In this document: in pieces, positions 37,266 through 49,818 of the stretch
Layout: the number at the start of each line of letters is the position of its first letter
Position numbering within the stretch: position 1 is the stretch's first letter
DNA from: Plectrocnemia conspersa
Taxonomy: Eukaryota; Arthropoda; Insecta; Trichoptera; Polycentropodidae
Assembly (NCBI GenBank): GCA_009617715.1
Contig: VTFK01000245.1
Coordinates: 620,001 to 684,000, forward strand
Length of the DNA stretch: 64,000 nt
Reading direction: 5' to 3'
Notes under the pieces: model-generated
Seen by the model: the letters and a program-made list of their open reading frames with translations, nothing else
Told to the model about the DNA's origin: nothing
The model's database searches: none
Translations under genes and position numbers: made by a program

Positions 37266-38009
37266 AAATATTTATTGACCAGAAAAACGTTTTGATTGCT
37301 GTTTCGTATTATTAAATGCTTAATAACAAAAAGGCTTATCCACACGTCCGTAAATCACGGACTTCAGCGGTATAAAAAAAAGCGAAAAATTCCCACTTGG
37401 GTTGGTCTAAGCACAAGTTTTGTTGGACATGTCCCAAATAAATCAGTCGTTTAATTGACACTAGTCATTTAATAAACTTTAAAATAAAATAGCGTAATAA
37501 TGAAAATAAAAGCAGCTGTATGAAATAATAAAACACTAAATACTAGTTAAAGAAATAATTTTTTTCATTTGAAATATTTTTACTTTTTGTGGAAATAATG
37601 TTTTTTTTTGTTGTTGTATACAACAGAATTACTGTAGCACAACTGTTTTTTGTATTTAATATTCAAGTTCATGATAATTAATATTTTTTGTTAGATAGGT
37701 TGTTCCAAATAGCATTTGTTCCGTTCAAATCAATTTTCCCCATTGAAATGTCTTAACCCTTTATGTGCTAGGTGCAGATAAATTAACAAATCGCTTTTAA
37801 TCCACGCTCAATAAAAAAAAATAAGTGCTAAATAAATTTTAATAAAAGGTCACGTAATTAGTCAATTACACAGTAAAAAAATAAAATAAAATATTTCTGA
37901 AGGTGAATATAGATGCAGTATAGAATGAATATAAACATATAAAAAAATCTTTAATTTATTTTTACTGTTTACGTGACTTTTCATGAAAATTAATTCAGCA
38001 CTTCAAGAG

Positions 38010-38364
38010 TAAATTTGTTCTGGGCCCCCAAAAAAACTGCAAAACCACAGGAGTTTTCGATAAAGTCCTGTACAACGAAGTCATGTCAGTGTTTCATCTG
38101 CTTTTTCAGTGTTTCTGAAATGAGTTTGTCACATATTTCCTGTAAAACTTCCGTGTGCTGCTGTGACTGTAGCTTATTTAGCTCTTCCGTTGTCAATTCA
38201 TCAGAATGCTTCTCGATGAGCTCTTTGATGTCACTTTCATTAATGTTTAGCCGAGTCTTTTTATGCTCGTATCTCGAGACTGAATTTATTGAAAAATAAA
38301 TGCTTGGATCTCGAAATACTCGATTGAATTTGCAACAGAACAATAGACGAGTTGTACAAGTCAT
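38010..38364 (-). mobile_element. pogo/Tigger-like transposase C-terminal fragment
   Basis: The - strand reads NINESDIKELIEKHSDELTT, EELNKLQSQQHTEVLQE and SETLKKQMKH, stop, then in frame DFVVQDFIENSCGF. ESDIxELIExHxxELTxEEL.xLQxQ is the conserved C-terminal block of Tigger/jerky-type transposases. Upstream catalytic DDE sequence is absent. It may be the source family of the MITE at 31775-32197, but that link is only inferred. Confidence 0.6.
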
Positions 38365-38384
38365 GGTGCACCTTATTTTTAAAT

Positions 38385-38515
38385 TTCTATGGTATTTGGA
38401 GATCGGAATCGATCAGCACAAATTAGGTTTTCTTAGATTTTCCTAATCTCGCGGATGAATATGGCGATGAATGATTAAAATAAAATCGAGCTAAGACGTG
38501 CAGTAAAAATCACCA
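38385..38515 (+). repeat. tRNA-derived SINE, copy 4 (fragment)
   Basis: Body segment only: TTTGGAGATCGGAATCGAT, then TTAGATTTTCCTAATCTCGC and GGATGAATATGGCGATGAAT, matching the central part of copies 1 and 5. Confidence 0.55.
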
Positions 38516-38714
38516 ATAATTAGCTACTTCAGCTCATATATATATATTTATATAAATATAAAAAATGACAGATCCGCCTTGTCATGAAATACTTTTAATA
38601 ACTCGTAACATATAATTTATAGACTAATTCTAGAAGGCGTTAAAGAAGTATATAAATTATATTTTGATTATAAACAATATAAAATAATGATAGATTTTAA
38701 CAGATCTAAAACTA

Positions 38715-38960
38715 TAGTTAGTTTTAGAACTTTGATTAGGTCAAGTTAGGTTTGATTCGTTTGAATTAAATTTGTGTTTGAACAGCAAATGATTGTTTTG
38801 GAACTGGCAAATTAAGTTACAACGATAGTTTAGAGCAACATAAGATTTGTCTCGCTTATTAGTTAAAATATTTTGGCTATTAGAAATACATATATCTACC
38901 GGTGAAAATGTATTTGAATATGATTTCACTGATACTCCAGTAAAAATATAACTTTACTGG
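38715..38960 (+). repeat. Dispersed repeat family, copy C
   Basis: It reads TTTTAGAACTTTGATTAGG, GTTTGAACAGCAAATG, TTTAGAGCAACATAAG, then ACCGGTGAAAATGTATTT and ATATGATTTCACTG, and matches copies A, B and D in the same order with more divergence. Confidence 0.6.
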
Positions 38961-39079
38961 TGATACATATTTTTTTTTGAATTTAAAAATATATAATAAA
39001 ATAAACAACGAACATTATCATTTTTGAAACTTATTCCTTAAGTCAGATACTGTTTAATCTCAAAATTTGACACTAGCAC

Positions 39080-39570
39080 ACAAATCGGTTCCATCTCGTT
39101 CCACGGTCACGCCGAGCTCTCTCGACCGCCGAGACCGTGCGAAAGTGGAGTCGCCGATGCGGCAGACCACATCCCGGAAGGAGTCCCTTTCTCCGTGAGA
39201 CACACACACCATATAGGCAGTACATGCTCACACAAGAAGGCCCGCTGTTCAAATATTAATTTACACGACACGGCCGCAACGGGTCTCGTTGGCCTTATTG
39301 CGTCCGTCCGACGTTATACAGACAGCATTCCATCAAACGGACCGGTACGGCGCTCCCGGGCCCACAGGGTGTACCAGAACGAACTGCCTCGCCGATTTTT
39401 TACTCTACCCCTCTCTGTCTGCCCGAGAGAGATTTTTAGTAGATTCGTATCCCGTCGCGGCGATCTCTCGTATATATACACACATACCGACGAAGAGCAA
39501 TCCGATATCGTTGCCAGGTACGTCCGACGCCACGATCGATATTCAGATACGCTAGTATCATAATATCGCG
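39080..39570. promoter_or_regulatory. CpG-rich island next to hedgehog exon 2
   Basis: This is a strongly GC/CpG-rich stretch about 0.3 kb on the intron 2 side of exon 2. Its open frames have no recognisable domain. Regulatory use is inferred only from composition and position in a developmental gene. Confidence 0.3.
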
Positions 39571-39856
39571 TGCGTGTAGGTATACGCTAACAATGAAAGG
39601 TGTAAGCCGATTTCGTTAATGGGAGACGCTTTACACATGTAATCCGGATCGGGGTGTTTCTGTGCAAGTAGATCTTGCGACTTTAAATAAATTATTAATG
39701 CAAATCAAATCTCTCATATGGAATAAAAGTTGAATCAAATTTATTTTTATGATAGATCTTCAGGCATATGTGATATGCAAAAATGGTTACACAAATTATC
39801 AGGAGATTATGGGAGATTCCACACTACACCTTATATCTAAAATTCGCATCTCTCAC

Positions 39857-40121
39857 CTGACTTGACGCTGCAGTGTATATGCGCTCTAGTCTCGTAGTAC
39901 ACCCAGTCGAAGCCCGCCTCGACGGCCAACCTGGCGAGCATGCCGTATTTGGATTTGTCCCTGTCCGAAGTTGTCACGTCGACGGCTCTGCCCTCGTAGT
40001 GCAGCTCGGACTCCCTCTGCATATGCCTCTCTTCCTCCCAGCCTTCCGTAACCCTCAACCGAACACCCGGCCACTGGTTCATAACCGAAATAGCCAACGT
40101 ATTCAGCTTCTCTTTACATCT
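39857..40121 (-). CDS. hh: Hedgehog, exon 2 (signalling domain)
   Basis: The exon (265 nt, phase 0 in, phase 1 out) follows a TTTTTCAG acceptor and ends G/GTGAGA. It reads [80 protein letters not shown] and HIHCSVKS. Zinc-site residues are present: His and Asp in LHYEGRAVD, Glu in VEAGFDW and His in IHCS. The boundaries match the conserved three-exon structure of hedgehog genes. The signalling half is the secreted, lipid-modified ligand for Patched. An oddity is the calcium loop after TEGW, which is [11 protein letters not shown]. Relative to the usual DEDxHHxxES it is one residue longer and replaces two Asp with Glu. Exon 1, encoding the signal peptide and CGPGR start, was not found up to base 64000. 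Confidence 0.97.
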
Positions 40122-40393
40122 CTGAAAAATAGAAAATTAAACAAATCAGTACAAATCTTTCTAATTCACATATGAACTGCTTCATTACCGATTTAAAGTT
40201 GTTATTAAGTAACCAGTGATGTCATTTTGGTGGTAAGGCAGGTGGAAGCATTTGCCTCCCCTTGAATTTGCCCAGAAAAATGCATAAATATTATGAATAT
40301 TGATTAAATATAAAACATAGTCTACGAAGCATGAAGCTATGGCTATTTGAATTATAATGCACCATTGAGTATTTATTCACTTCAATATAGATA

Positions 40394-40621
40394 CAGTGGC
40401 GTAGCTATGGTGAGGCAGAGGGGGCGGGCCGCCCCGGGCGGCACTTGCTTGGGGGCGGCATATTCGCGATGGGATCGTCTAGTGTGGTTCTTAACCCTGA
40501 ATACACTAAAACATATATACATCTACGAATATCAACAGCTTAATAATAACCAATTTATTATTTTAAGGTGGGGCAATTTTAAGGATCGCCCTGGGCGGCA
40601 CATACCCTAGCTACGCCACTG
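40394..40621 (-). mobile_element. hAT-type MITE, copy 3 (inverted)
   Basis: It starts CAGTGGCGTAGCTATGG and ends CCCTAGCTACGCCACTG. The perfect 8-bp target duplication TATAGATA lies at 40386-40393 and 40622-40629. The interior is the reverse complement of the copies at 24016 and 24946. It lies 0.27 kb upstream of hedgehog exon 2, inside intron 1. The perfect duplication suggests that it is the youngest of the three. Confidence 0.9.
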
Positions 40622-40739
40622 TATAGATAATAAATAATAACTTAGGAACAAAAAAATACAACTATTTGAACTTATTGGAAACAAAAAACATTTCTAAAAT
40701 TGATCAACATTTAACATTTTTTATTATACATTTTCTGTT

Positions 40740-40990
40740 GCAACATCTCAGGCGTTAGCCCAATGCATTACAATGGGTTATTACGCCAGACTAAAATAAA
40801 AGTCTGTGAATCAATGACAACACTCGATAGATGTCACTCGATTTTATTTGAATTATTCATCAAGATACTCATCCGTGAGATTAGGAAAATCTTGGAAAAC
40901 CTAATCTGTGTTGATTATAATTATATAATAATCGTTAATTCGAATCTTGCAGACACGATAAAAAACACGAAGTTAAAGTATATATTAATA
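40740..40990 (-). repeat. tRNA-derived SINE, copy 5
   Basis: Reading the - strand, it has the body GATTCGAATTAACGATTATT, then CTAATCTCACGGATGAGTAT and GAATAATTCAAATAAAAT. The 3' end is GCATTGGGCTAACGCCTGAG. The head is degraded. Confidence 0.65.
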
Positions 40991-43900
40991 AACTTATACA
41001 ATAGACCCGACGCTCAAAATAATAGACAAAATAGCTTTCTGTGTTTGATATATTATACTAAATTGAGATGAGCTTTGACAACTGTATTGATGTTTTAGAC
41101 AACTTTTCACTATAGTTTGATAACTTTGATATTTAAATCATTACTCATTGCGCATTAGAGATTTTTTCGCGTTTCTTCCAAAAGGTGAGCCCGTTGGACA
41201 TGTTACAGGTAAACCGATTTGGCACGCAGCGGGGGCGGCAACCGAGGGGTCCGCGAGCCACAATTCGAGAGGTGTTGCGTGGATAATAAGAAGCGGCCGT
41301 GGAGCACCAGGTATTAGATAGAGGGGATAGACGAGAGAAGGCCATAACGGAAACGACGCATGAACAATGGGCCGCGTAACGAATCATCATGGCATTCCAT
41401 AACGAAAAATGTTTCCATACGCACATAATGTAATTGTCAAAGCTGTGTAAATATTGATGGAGGTAAAACGTATAAACACGTAAGGGCCAAAACGCCTAAA
41501 TGCAACTGTCAAAGAGCGTATCGTCACGCTCGATTTCCATTGTCACACGCACCGGGCGCAACATGTACTGTTTCCAAGACAGAATCCGATTTGAATAATT
41601 TATCGTTCACGTTTCAATCCGTGTCAATATCGACCTTTATTTGGGCGTTTTGCTAACAGCAGAAAATGCTGATCAATATGAAGTCAGATCTATACATTAT
41701 ATACTTATTTATAAGAAATTTAATAGACGCTTTAAAATACTGGAAATTTTACTTACCCTAATCCGAGAGAAAATATGATTGTTTTGTTATAAATTTCAAT
41801 CTTCCTGATAGACTTGTATATACGCAGAGTGCTACAGACTTTTCCGAATTATATATCTGTCTGTTTCTAGTTTATCTTGCTTATTTAATATTGAAAGTAT
41901 GAATCACAATGACATTGAAAGTCGCTCGAGTGAATTAACCAGGAACTCGGCTTAAGCCAAGCGGTCCACTCTATTAAAATTGCATGTGTGCAAAAAACTC
42001 AAAACCAACAATATATAGTACATTCATTGTGCGTCAGATCCGTTTGGGAAGCAGCGACGCGTATAAAAGGTAAAATTATTGAAGTCAAAAACATGCAAAC
42101 AAATAACCGCAACACAATAGCAACAAATATTGCTTGTTTACAGATTGAAAAGAAAGTGTGAATGCGCCTCTCCGGATCGTTCAATTGTCGTGTAGCGCCC
42201 CTTGTGCCCGTGTAATATTATTGTGCCTAATATAAAAGGTGGACTTTTACAATAGTAAATTTGCGCGAAAAGGTTTCGCCCTCGCGACATGAATGACCGT
42301 AAATTCCTCGCGCACTTTATGCATATTTTATAGTTATTGTAGATGCATAAAACTGATGTGACGAATTGCGTACCAGACCGTCTCACTTCTGCGAACACAA
42401 TTGAAAAATTAAAAAATCAAGAGCGTGAACTTTTAGTTGTGTACACTAGTAGATATGTTTTTTCAATGACGCTAATGGTGACGACTTGAGTGTGACTATT
42501 TTTATTTTTAAAAAAGGTAGCAAAAAAGAAACAAAAAAATATTATTAAATTTTGAAAAAGAAACAAAAAAATATAACAAAATTGACAATTGAATAAAAAA
42601 TCCACAAAAACTGAATAATATATAAAAAAATTATAAAATAAACGAATAAAATTTAATAATAGAAAAGTGTAAAAATAAATTATTAAAACATATTAATACA
42701 AAAATGTAATAAAATAAATGAAAGCAATAAAACGTTGAGAACTACTGTTTTTTTACAATTGACCATAAATGCAATATATAATAAAATAATAATAAATAAA
42801 AAGCAACAGAAATTCATAAGACTAACTCACTCCCATGTGCGTATCAAATAAACAAATGTGTATAAATTAATTCGCTACTCAAAGGGTTAAAATCAATTAT
42901 ATTATATTCGTATAAATATATTTTTTTTATTTACTTCTTAATTTGTTTGCTGCCATAGAAAGCTATGTGTTGTAAAAATAAGTATAAGAGTAGAGAAGTC
43001 GTTTATTTCTCTATTGATAGTTCGACTTGAAATATAGTTTCTATTAATTTTCTACTTAGTTTATAAGATTTAAAATAATCAATATGAAATTTTTGTCAAA
43101 TTTTACTTCACTAAAATACAAATAATATACTCAAATATAATGAATGAGAAATTAACGTAATTATTGACAATTGAGTTGAATTTAATATCGATAGCACATG
43201 TTAATTAAAATATGACAAATATATAAATTAAGAGTTTCTAGATAGTGATTAAATATATAATATATATATACTTTTAGTTAATTTTTTTTTGCAGCAATAA
43301 AACTGGTCAATATTTTTAATGGAACGTAAAGAACGAAAATTTATTTCTTGCCAAAAGTATATTTTTATTCTGGTTTAGCTGTGGAATTGTAAGTATAAAA
43401 AACATATTTTTTTTTATCTTTCATTATTTTTATTAAAACTATATTTAAGTATAGTTGTAGCATTTCATATAAAAACATCTTAAGCTTTAAGTTTTATCAG
43501 TAATTATAACTGAGAATTATTTATTTGATATAAATTGATGTACACAAAAAAAAACTGTTTCTATAATAATAATAATCCACAATAGAATAGAGCAATACAT
43601 AATCGTATTGTTCCCCCAAAAATCATCTTTATTGATTAATTTTCTATATTTTTTAATATTTATAATTTTAATATGAATCACTTAATCATATTCAGTAGAT
43701 ATTATCCGTTATATTACAACAAAGGGCGAAGGTAAAACGTGTTATAAGCATCGGATTTCTCGAATTAGACTTTTTTATAAATCACGCCACACGCGCATCC
43801 TCTCAGGTAATGCAGCATCCACAAATGAACGTGGAGCTCGACTTCTTCAGAGAGTTGCCTGCTTAATTTATGGCTAATGGATCGAAGGAGGGGCGTGTTT

Positions 43901-46874
43901 GTGTTTTTTTTGTATTCATTGGCCGCATCGCATTCTCGGAATTTCGAAATTATCTCCGCCAATATTTTATTATGTGTGCATGAATTTACTGTGAATATTG
44001 CCGCTAATAAATGACAAAGTATAAACACGGTCCATAAAAGCGTAAATTACACCGCCGACCTTGTCGCTCGTGTGTTCTATATTTTTATTTTCGTGAGAAT
44101 CGCGCAAGAAAATATATAAAACGTTTTTCAATGCAAGACAATGACGACGTGTATGGACAACGACCGGTGTTTAATGTTTGCAAAAGGGGACTCATTGTTC
44201 TTATTGATAGTGGACAATAGGATGAACTTCGGGGGTGGGCGAGTTTGAGACTTGAAAAAATTGTTCACACGCTCTTGAAAACGTCATTGAGGGCGTAAAA
44301 AGAAGTTTCTCTTTCTGGAATGTAGGATAATAACGCTAGAATTGAATCGCATGATTTAAAAAAAATGGATTATTATAAAAATAATTGTAATAAAAAGCAA
44401 CAAATATTTTGATTAAAGAAATAAAAAAATATTATCTTATATCATTATTGTATATTTTATAACTTTAGATGGACACGAGAGAACATGATCAATTTATTTT
44501 TTATGGAGTGTAAAAATGTGTGAATCGCATATAAGAACTTTGAAAAATTAATATTTTTTTCATTGTTCTTATAAAGAGATAAGAAGTTACATAATCGTCA
44601 TTAATTTTATATTATATTAAAAATGCATTTAAATAAGTTACAGTAACGCATATTTTTCGGTAGTACAGTAAAATATTTCTTTCTATTAAAATGGATGTTT
44701 GTATAGGTATATTAATATATCGTACAGATTTTTAATTCCCGTTGAAATTTAATTAAACATATTTTGCCACTATTCCTACTGTTGTAGAATAAGTAGTGGT
44801 GTGCGTTACCGTTATATTATAGTTAAAAATCATCACTTATGAAAGTGAAGTATTTCCAAACAAGGTGCACACTCGTCGATCGCAAGTCAGATAAAAATAT
44901 CCAATTATTTCACGTTATTGTTATGACAATAGCGTTTTTGGAAGCTTTTTTCCCTTTTCGGCGACCGAGAGTAATCGGATGCCGCCGCGAAGGTGCGCCT
45001 GAGCGTGAAAAGTCTATTGAGCACGAAAATAGTTTTCATTCGAAAAATCAACGAGCTGTGTAAAAGCCAATGAGGATTACAACCCCCATCTATATTCACG
45101 GCAAAAAAAGAAAACAATTTAATTTGTCTTTACACGCGGTCAGATTTACCGCAGCATTGAAAATCACCGATCGACCGGAAAATCACTTTAGGTAGCAATG
45201 TAGTTTAATGCTTTACATTTTCACATTCGTGCAACACGTACGAATCAGTAAAGATGCGGTTTATACTATAAATATGCAAAATCAAAGTGCTATCTACATT
45301 GTACGGGTTTGCCGCTTCCCCGCTCGTCGATATCTCTCCACTCTGCATATGACATTTTCAACATTTCGCCTTGATTTGTGCCGTAAAACATGTATTTAAT
45401 AATATTCAGTGATTTATATGCTAATTGATCATATAAAAAATATGTTAATTAGTTATTTATACTAATTAGATCAAACAGACGTTGATAGATTATTAAATTC
45501 AACATATAAAATAAATTGACAATTGATAAATGGTGATAGAGTGAGAGATTAATGCAGCTTAATAAATTCACAGACGTAATACGATAAATAATTAATTAAA
45601 ATGTGACGGTTTGACATTTAAAAATATATCTGATTAGGCAATGCATTTCGATAAAAACTAGTATAATTAAATTAAAAAAATAATCCATATCGATCTATTA
45701 AAGACAACTATACGCGCATCTTCACATGATTCCATTCGAATCTATAGAACCAGTTTTGTCTGGGCGACATTCGATTGATTTCCAACAATTCCCCAAATAT
45801 TTTTTTGCTTTTGTATGTTCAAAGAAGACCCTTTTTCCAGCGGCGCCGACCAGGAATATTCTATATCGCAAGCAAACACACACACATGCCGATGGACGTT
45901 ATTGATGGTATATTTGACTTTTCGGCTGTGTTTCCTTTCAGCGAGCGTCAAACAGTCTCACGCCGGGTACAATAGACCCACGGCCTAGTTAGTTCAAATA
46001 AACCGCAATATTTCACTTCTTTTTTCTATTCCGGCGGCGGCGTATGCCCAAAAGGACACACGTGTGTGTTCCACGACCGGGGGTCCGGCGCTATTGTCGG
46101 ACGCGCCTCTTATTGCCTATAAACATACCAATATATCTTGAATAGTTAATGCCTATAAAAGAGGCCAATATGAGAAGATAAGAAGGCGTTCTGACGTTTG
46201 ATCTATTTGAAAATCAATCACATTCTCGTTATCGCCCCCGAGAGTAATTTTTCAATCTAGCTACTTAATATTATTCATACCGATTTCATTGATTACGCCC
46301 ATTCAGATATAACAATACTAGTATAAAAAAAATTAAACATAAACCCGACTCTCTAAGATACACATTTAAAGTATATATAATTTCGTGCAAAATTAAATCA
46401 TTTTTAATAATAGTATCTAAAATCTATCGCTGTGTATTTTATTTATAGACGTGTGATTATCAATTTTATTTTATTACAGAATTCCCGTGACGGAAAATGA
46501 TTATGTAGTAGCATCAGTATATATTTTGATACAATAAAAAGAAACTCTTGAAAATAAGTTTAAAAACATAAATAAATAGAGTTGCTAGTTAGGATTTTTC
46601 TATTAAAGTAGCATATCAGAGTATTTATATTAAAATGCGTATAAACTGTTCTAAAATGTATAATATTTAAAAAACGCACATTGAATCAACAGTTATTTGA
46701 TTTGATCATTAAAATTTAATCTGACATGACTTAAACAATAATGATTTTATATGTGTACCATGTGCATTTGTGTAATATAATCAGAAAGTTACTCAGAGGA
46801 TTAAAAAATAGTTGTGCTGTATGTTTAATAAACATAATATGCTTTCTATAGATATGTTTTTTTTTCTTTTTTTT

Positions 46875-46978
<104 letters not shown>

Positions 46979-48805
46979 GAGAACATCATTTAAAAAAAAA
47001 AAAATTAGTAATCGATCAAACATAAGCTGAACTCATTAGAACCTACGCTTATTTATAAAATATAGTATAAGACTCTAACGCTGATAACCTAAGAACTAAG
47101 CTTATTTTTTATTCTTTTAAGTATTTCTAGAGATTTTTTTTTGTTATATTAGAATTCTTAAAACTAAAACAAATAATGAATCAATCAATATTTACATAAC
47201 TATCATTTAAATACTCTATTAAAAATACAGTTGAACTAGAAATTTAAATGCTTCATATCTTAAAGCAACGCGTAAAAATATCGTTTTTATAAATATATAC
47301 TGAATGAATCAATAATTTTATTTGGAAAAATTACTGTAAGTATTATACATACATATATTTTTATATATATTCCATATGAACTAAATTCATTAGAACCTAC
47401 ATTAATTTAGAAATATATTATAAGACATATTATTATAGTAACACTAAGAACTAATATTGTTTTTTGAATTATATTTAGCATTTTTAGATGACATGTTTTT
47501 ACTTGAAGGGCATTATCAATATCTTAAAATAAAAACAAATATCTTAAAAACCGCTGAATGAATTTTCGCACTGTCTATAAAACTGTGACTTGATCCAATT
47601 TATTCAAAAGCATTTCCAAAAAAATATTCAGATCATCTGAATTTCATATAAACATATTATTTAAATACACGTATTTTTTACATTAGAGGTTCATATTATT
47701 TGTGATATGTTTCGTTAATTAAATTAAAAAAAAAGCGATTCAACTGTTCAACGACATAGTCATTTAGTATCGATTAATTCATCTCTAGTTTGTGTCGATT
47801 TACCCACTATATCGTACACTTTGAGAGCCGCTGCGTTTAGGTGTTTGTAGTTTAGACACGAAAAATGGCACCTTTTGTCGGCGCGCGGACGCCCATTGGT
47901 GCGCCGCCCCCGCGCCCCGCCCACCGTCGCAGCCTCTTTCATCCGAGCCGACTCATCAATGGCCTCCCCAAAGCACCGCATACACGCTCGTTTACGGGTT
48001 AACCTTATTACTTATTATTATTATTATTATCGTCATCATCATCACCGCATTATCACATGACACGACAAAAATTATCATATTGATGCGAATATGCAAATAT
48101 TTTATGCATTAAAAATACAGTGCCTGTTCATCGAATTTTAATTTAAAACTACAAATACAGTTTCCCTAACACAAATTATTATAATTTGATAATAATTTAT
48201 CATAATATATTCATCACTCTCAAGTCGATTAATCGCTTTGTTCCCGTCGTTAATCGTTAATGATCGGCTTGTACTTAACGATACAACAGCGAGATTTGCG
48301 ATCGTTAAGCTAAACGCAGCAGCGCAAGGAGGGGCTTCTGTCGGAAAATTGACTCATAATAAAAGTGTCAAAATAATTTACATAATAATGCGATGTATCA
48401 TTGAGTACCTCGTTATATGTTTAATACGGGTTCAAATTGATTATTATTCATCGCAGAGAAAAAAAGTAGTCTGCGGTCGCAGAAAGACTAGACGTTGTTC
48501 GTTGAAGTGGCGCCGGTTGCCAACAGTTGGTTTATCAATCATAAATATTAATATCGAAAGATAAAAATGTAAATATATTCTGACCAATTTTTAGGACAAC
48601 CTATGTGCAATAATAATATATACAATATAGCAAATAAATTTCGAAAGTAAACTATAATATTCAATTCAAATATTAAACTAATATAATTTTTGAAAGTACA
48701 AAAATAAATAGTGGTGATTTTAAAAATATGCACAAACGAATTTTCATTGCCACTTAGAATACATTATATCGCATAAATAGCATTTTACTATATATATATG
48801 TATAC

Positions 48806-49818
48806 TAGGGATTCTGAAGTCTCGAGTTTTTCGATTCGAGACCCAAATTTTTAAAGTCCGGGGATTCGAGACTTTGATTATTTTTCTTATAATCATGAAA
48901 AAAAATTATGTTAAAAAATTAACTTATTATTATTAACTTTAATTAATTTATTATTATTAACTTATATTATTTGTGTTATAGGTACGATAGGTTGAAAATC
49001 TATTGAAACAATTCAAAAACACTTTATTCACAATTTTTTGAAACAATTCAAAAACACTTTATTCACAATTTTTTTAATCGAAATATTTATATCAATATTA
49101 AGTTAAAACCTTTACTTTTGTAAGGAAAAATATGTTTTTAAAAACACCAAGGCGTTTAATGATGAATCACATAGCCTGTTCCTGGTTTTTGTGGCAAATT
49201 TTCGAGATGTAGAAAAAACTCTCTCGCTTTCTGTAGATGTTGGCTTAATTGTAAGCAATGATTTGAATAAAAGCTCTAGATTCGGAGTTCGCTTTTAGTT
49301 GAATCTAATATCTGAAACTCCTTTTAAAGTTGAATTTTTTATTTCTAGTCGTTGAAATATTTTGGTGGTTCGTGCGACAGAGTTGTGTTGATTTCAAATA
49401 TTTTTTTAAAAGGAAATTAACAATAATTTCGGAAGTTAATAAAGTGGCATCTCGACGACTTAGAGCTTCAACTGCCAGTTTTATAGGAGTGAGTACTTCA
49501 CAAATATTTTCCAATACGTGAATGTTCGATTCATTCCAAATTTGGCCGATGCCAAGATCAATTAATGATTTTCTAATGCAATTTCGTAACTTTCAAAATC
49601 TCGAGATCATGGGTAATAAGGAATTCCACCTTGTCTTCATATCGAGATATAAATTAAGCTCGACATCAAATTCGCTCTTTACATATTTTTGTAAAATTGC
49701 ACTTCGGAAAGTCTCGAGTCCCGGGCTATTAATTTTTAAATTCCCGGGACTCGAGACAGCAAAAAATCTTTGAATTCTCGGGAATAAATTCCCGGGTTGT
49801 CTCGACACAGAATCCCTA
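48806..49818 (-). mobile_element. hAT transposon deletion derivative
   Basis: Ends TAGGGATTCTG and CAGAATCCCTA are perfect 11-bp inverted repeats, flanked by a perfect 8-bp duplication ATGTATAC (48798-48805 and 49819-49826). Just inside both ends are clusters of CTCGAG/GTCTCGAC/CCCGGG motifs. The - strand at about 49305-49600 encodes a transposase piece: NCIRKSLIDLGIGQIWN, then ENICEVLTPIKLAVEALSRR and DATLLTSEIIVNFLLKK, the region near the hAT dimerisation domain. The remainder of the transposase is missing. A 35-bp unit is tandemly duplicated at 49005-49074 inside the element. Confidence 0.9.
49005..49074. repeat. Two tandem copies of a 35-bp unit
   Basis: GAAACAATTCAAAAACACT followed by TTATTCACAATTTTTT occurs twice head to tail without mismatches, inside the hAT derivative. 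Confidence 0.85.

Larger units (their letters stand above)
27642..39856 (-). other. Hedgehog intron 2 (12.2 kb)
   Basis: Bounded by the donor of exon 2 (G/GTGAGA) and the acceptor of exon 3. It carries LINE, mariner, pogo and SINE copies listed separately, plus GC-richer islands at about 28400-28620, 30060-30560, 32820-33070, 36110-36620 and 39080-39570. No recognisable nested gene was found. Confidence 0.75.

Noticed and set aside
39873..40175. 100-codon + strand open frame
   Set aside because: Antisense of hedgehog exon 2.
41145..41426. 93-codon - strand open frame
   Set aside because: No recognisable protein; GC-rich intronic DNA with few stop codons.
47760..48060. Possible hedgehog exon 1 in a GC-rich block
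   Set aside because: Neither strand shows a signal peptide, CGPGR or the FKDEEGTGADR-type motif.
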